From an uncultured Oscillospiraceae bacterium (GTDB taxonomy: Bacteria; Bacillota; Clostridia; Oscillospirales; Oscillospiraceae), in the NCBI GenBank assembly GCA_934662925.1, contig CAKUKL010000128.1, positions 1 to 5,166 on the forward strand: DNA of 5,166 nucleotides, given 5' to 3'. Numbering within the stretch: position 1 is the stretch's first letter; every line of letters begins with the position of its first letter. Positions 4,622 through 5,166 of this stretch are shown piece after piece. The notes below the pieces were generated by a model, which saw only the letters and a list, made by a program, of their open reading frames with translations, had not been told where the DNA came from and did no database searches. A program made the translations under genes and the position numbers.

Positions 4622-5166
4622 CTATTCATATCTTTTCCCAACAACATATATTGGAAGAAATGCGCTGCACAGCATGATTGCCAAGAGGACATACCTTCCA
4701 ATATTTTCCCATACGACTACCGCTACGCTGCTTGCCAGAAGATTGAGAATTGGAATCAGAATCATGCTCAGGCACAAAAACAACCGGAAAGCCTGCACAA
4801 TATGCGGCCAGTTACGGTTATTGAAGTTAACTCCCGGAACATGCATACGGAACGGGCCATCATAGAAAATGTTTACGTTGTTTTCGTCATAAAATCTTGA
4901 AAGTTTCATCCGTACAAAGCAGCAAAAATACGCACCAAATACTGCACACATGAGCACAGACATTATCAAGGAGTCCATACAGGGCGTTGCCATTGTGTGG
5001 TTCAGAAATGTGCTGATGCCGCATATCAGAAGAGAGATTCCATAAATGACGATCCACTTGCTTTTAACATGATATGCTCTTTCAGGTGCTTCGTCCGCAT
5101 AAGTGATTGCCGTCTTAACAATATCCTCAACTTTATCAGGTTTTAGTACATCATCGTTCGGCAATC
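4622..5166 (-). CDS. Four-helix membrane protein of unknown function, 5' end outside the window
   Basis: The frame is open from the right edge to a TAG at 4624-4622, giving about 180 residues. The leftmost possible start codon is a TTG at 5164-5162 with no room to see a ribosome binding site. No ATG occurs before the first membrane helix, so the true start is probably beyond the window. A polar N-terminal part (about 35 residues from that TTG) is followed by hydrophobic segments at about 37-54, 65-85, 126-149 and 155-175. The K/R-rich stretches (HVKSK, RMKLSR, GKRYE) fit a four-pass protein with both ends and the 40-residue middle loop in the cytosol. That loop carries FYDGPFRMHVPG. Several cysteines (a CCF pair in helix 2) are within or near the membrane. 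I do not recognise the family. The gene is far more AT-rich than clpC: a hand count gives 19 G/C in 4861-4920 against 46 in 3601-3660. It is convergent to clpC and has no evident functional link to it. Confidence 0.75.
   Translation of the reverse strand, partial: LPNDDVLKPDKVEDIVKTAITYADEAPERAYHVKSKWIVIYGISLLICGISTFLNHTMATPCMDSLIMSVLMCAVFGAYFCCFVRMKLSRFYDENNVNIFYDGPFRMHVPGVNFNNRNWPHIVQAFRLFLCLSMILIPILNLLASSVAVVVWENIGRYVLLAIMLCSAFLPIYVVGKRYE

Noticed and set aside
4489..4677. A 62-codon plus-strand frame after clpC
   Set aside because: It overlaps the clpC stop, runs through the terminator hairpin and into the convergent gene, and has no ribosome binding site of its own.

Overview
The window looks like chromosomal DNA from a moderately GC-rich, low-GC-phylum Clostridium relative (Bacillota, class Clostridia, perhaps an Oscillospirales gut bacterium). 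The reasons are a ClpC-type Clp ATPase with a UVR-bearing middle domain, a small McsA-like gene directly upstream of it, strong AGGAGG-type ribosome binding sites, and a PucR/CdaR-type regulator. The family-level guess is inference. Most of the window is ordinary housekeeping (protein quality control) plus one regulator.

Layout. Positions 1-77 (minus) hold the first 25 codons of an unrecognised gene that leaves the window. Positions 123-1352 (minus) encode a complete 409-residue PucR-family transcription regulator. A 145-base divergent intergenic region (1353-1497) holds a good sigma-A-type promoter for the regulator, a 19-base palindrome at the start of its transcript, A/T-tract inverted repeats, and the 5' leader of the plus-strand operon. 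Positions 1498-1989 (plus) encode a 163-residue McsA-like protein: one zinc-finger pair at the N-terminus, a Phe/Met-rich middle, and a UVR motif at the C-terminus. After a 40-base gap, 2030-4492 (plus) encodes a full-length 820-residue ClpC with both AAA+ modules and an LGF ClpP-docking tripeptide. A perfect 17-bp hairpin at 4512-4549 separates clpC from a convergent, AT-rich gene (4622 to the right edge, minus) for a four-helix membrane protein with no recognised function and no visible start.

How they work together. The McsA-like protein and ClpC almost certainly form a two-gene stress/proteolysis operon. In Bacillus the corresponding operon is ctsR-mcsA-mcsB-clpC. Here neither the repressor ctsR nor the arginine kinase mcsB lies between or directly upstream, the McsA homologue lacks the second zinc finger, and I see no CtsR box or CIRCE element. 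ClpC still keeps the two N-domain glutamates that line the phospho-arginine docking pockets in Bacillus. This reduced module, with unknown regulation, is the most interesting point. The PucR-type regulator is divergent and may act on its own promoter, on the neighbouring operon, or on a locus outside the window.

I did not find strong evidence for a wholly new system, mobile element, CRISPR array, tRNA or rRNA. There is no stretch longer than 300 bases without a gene.
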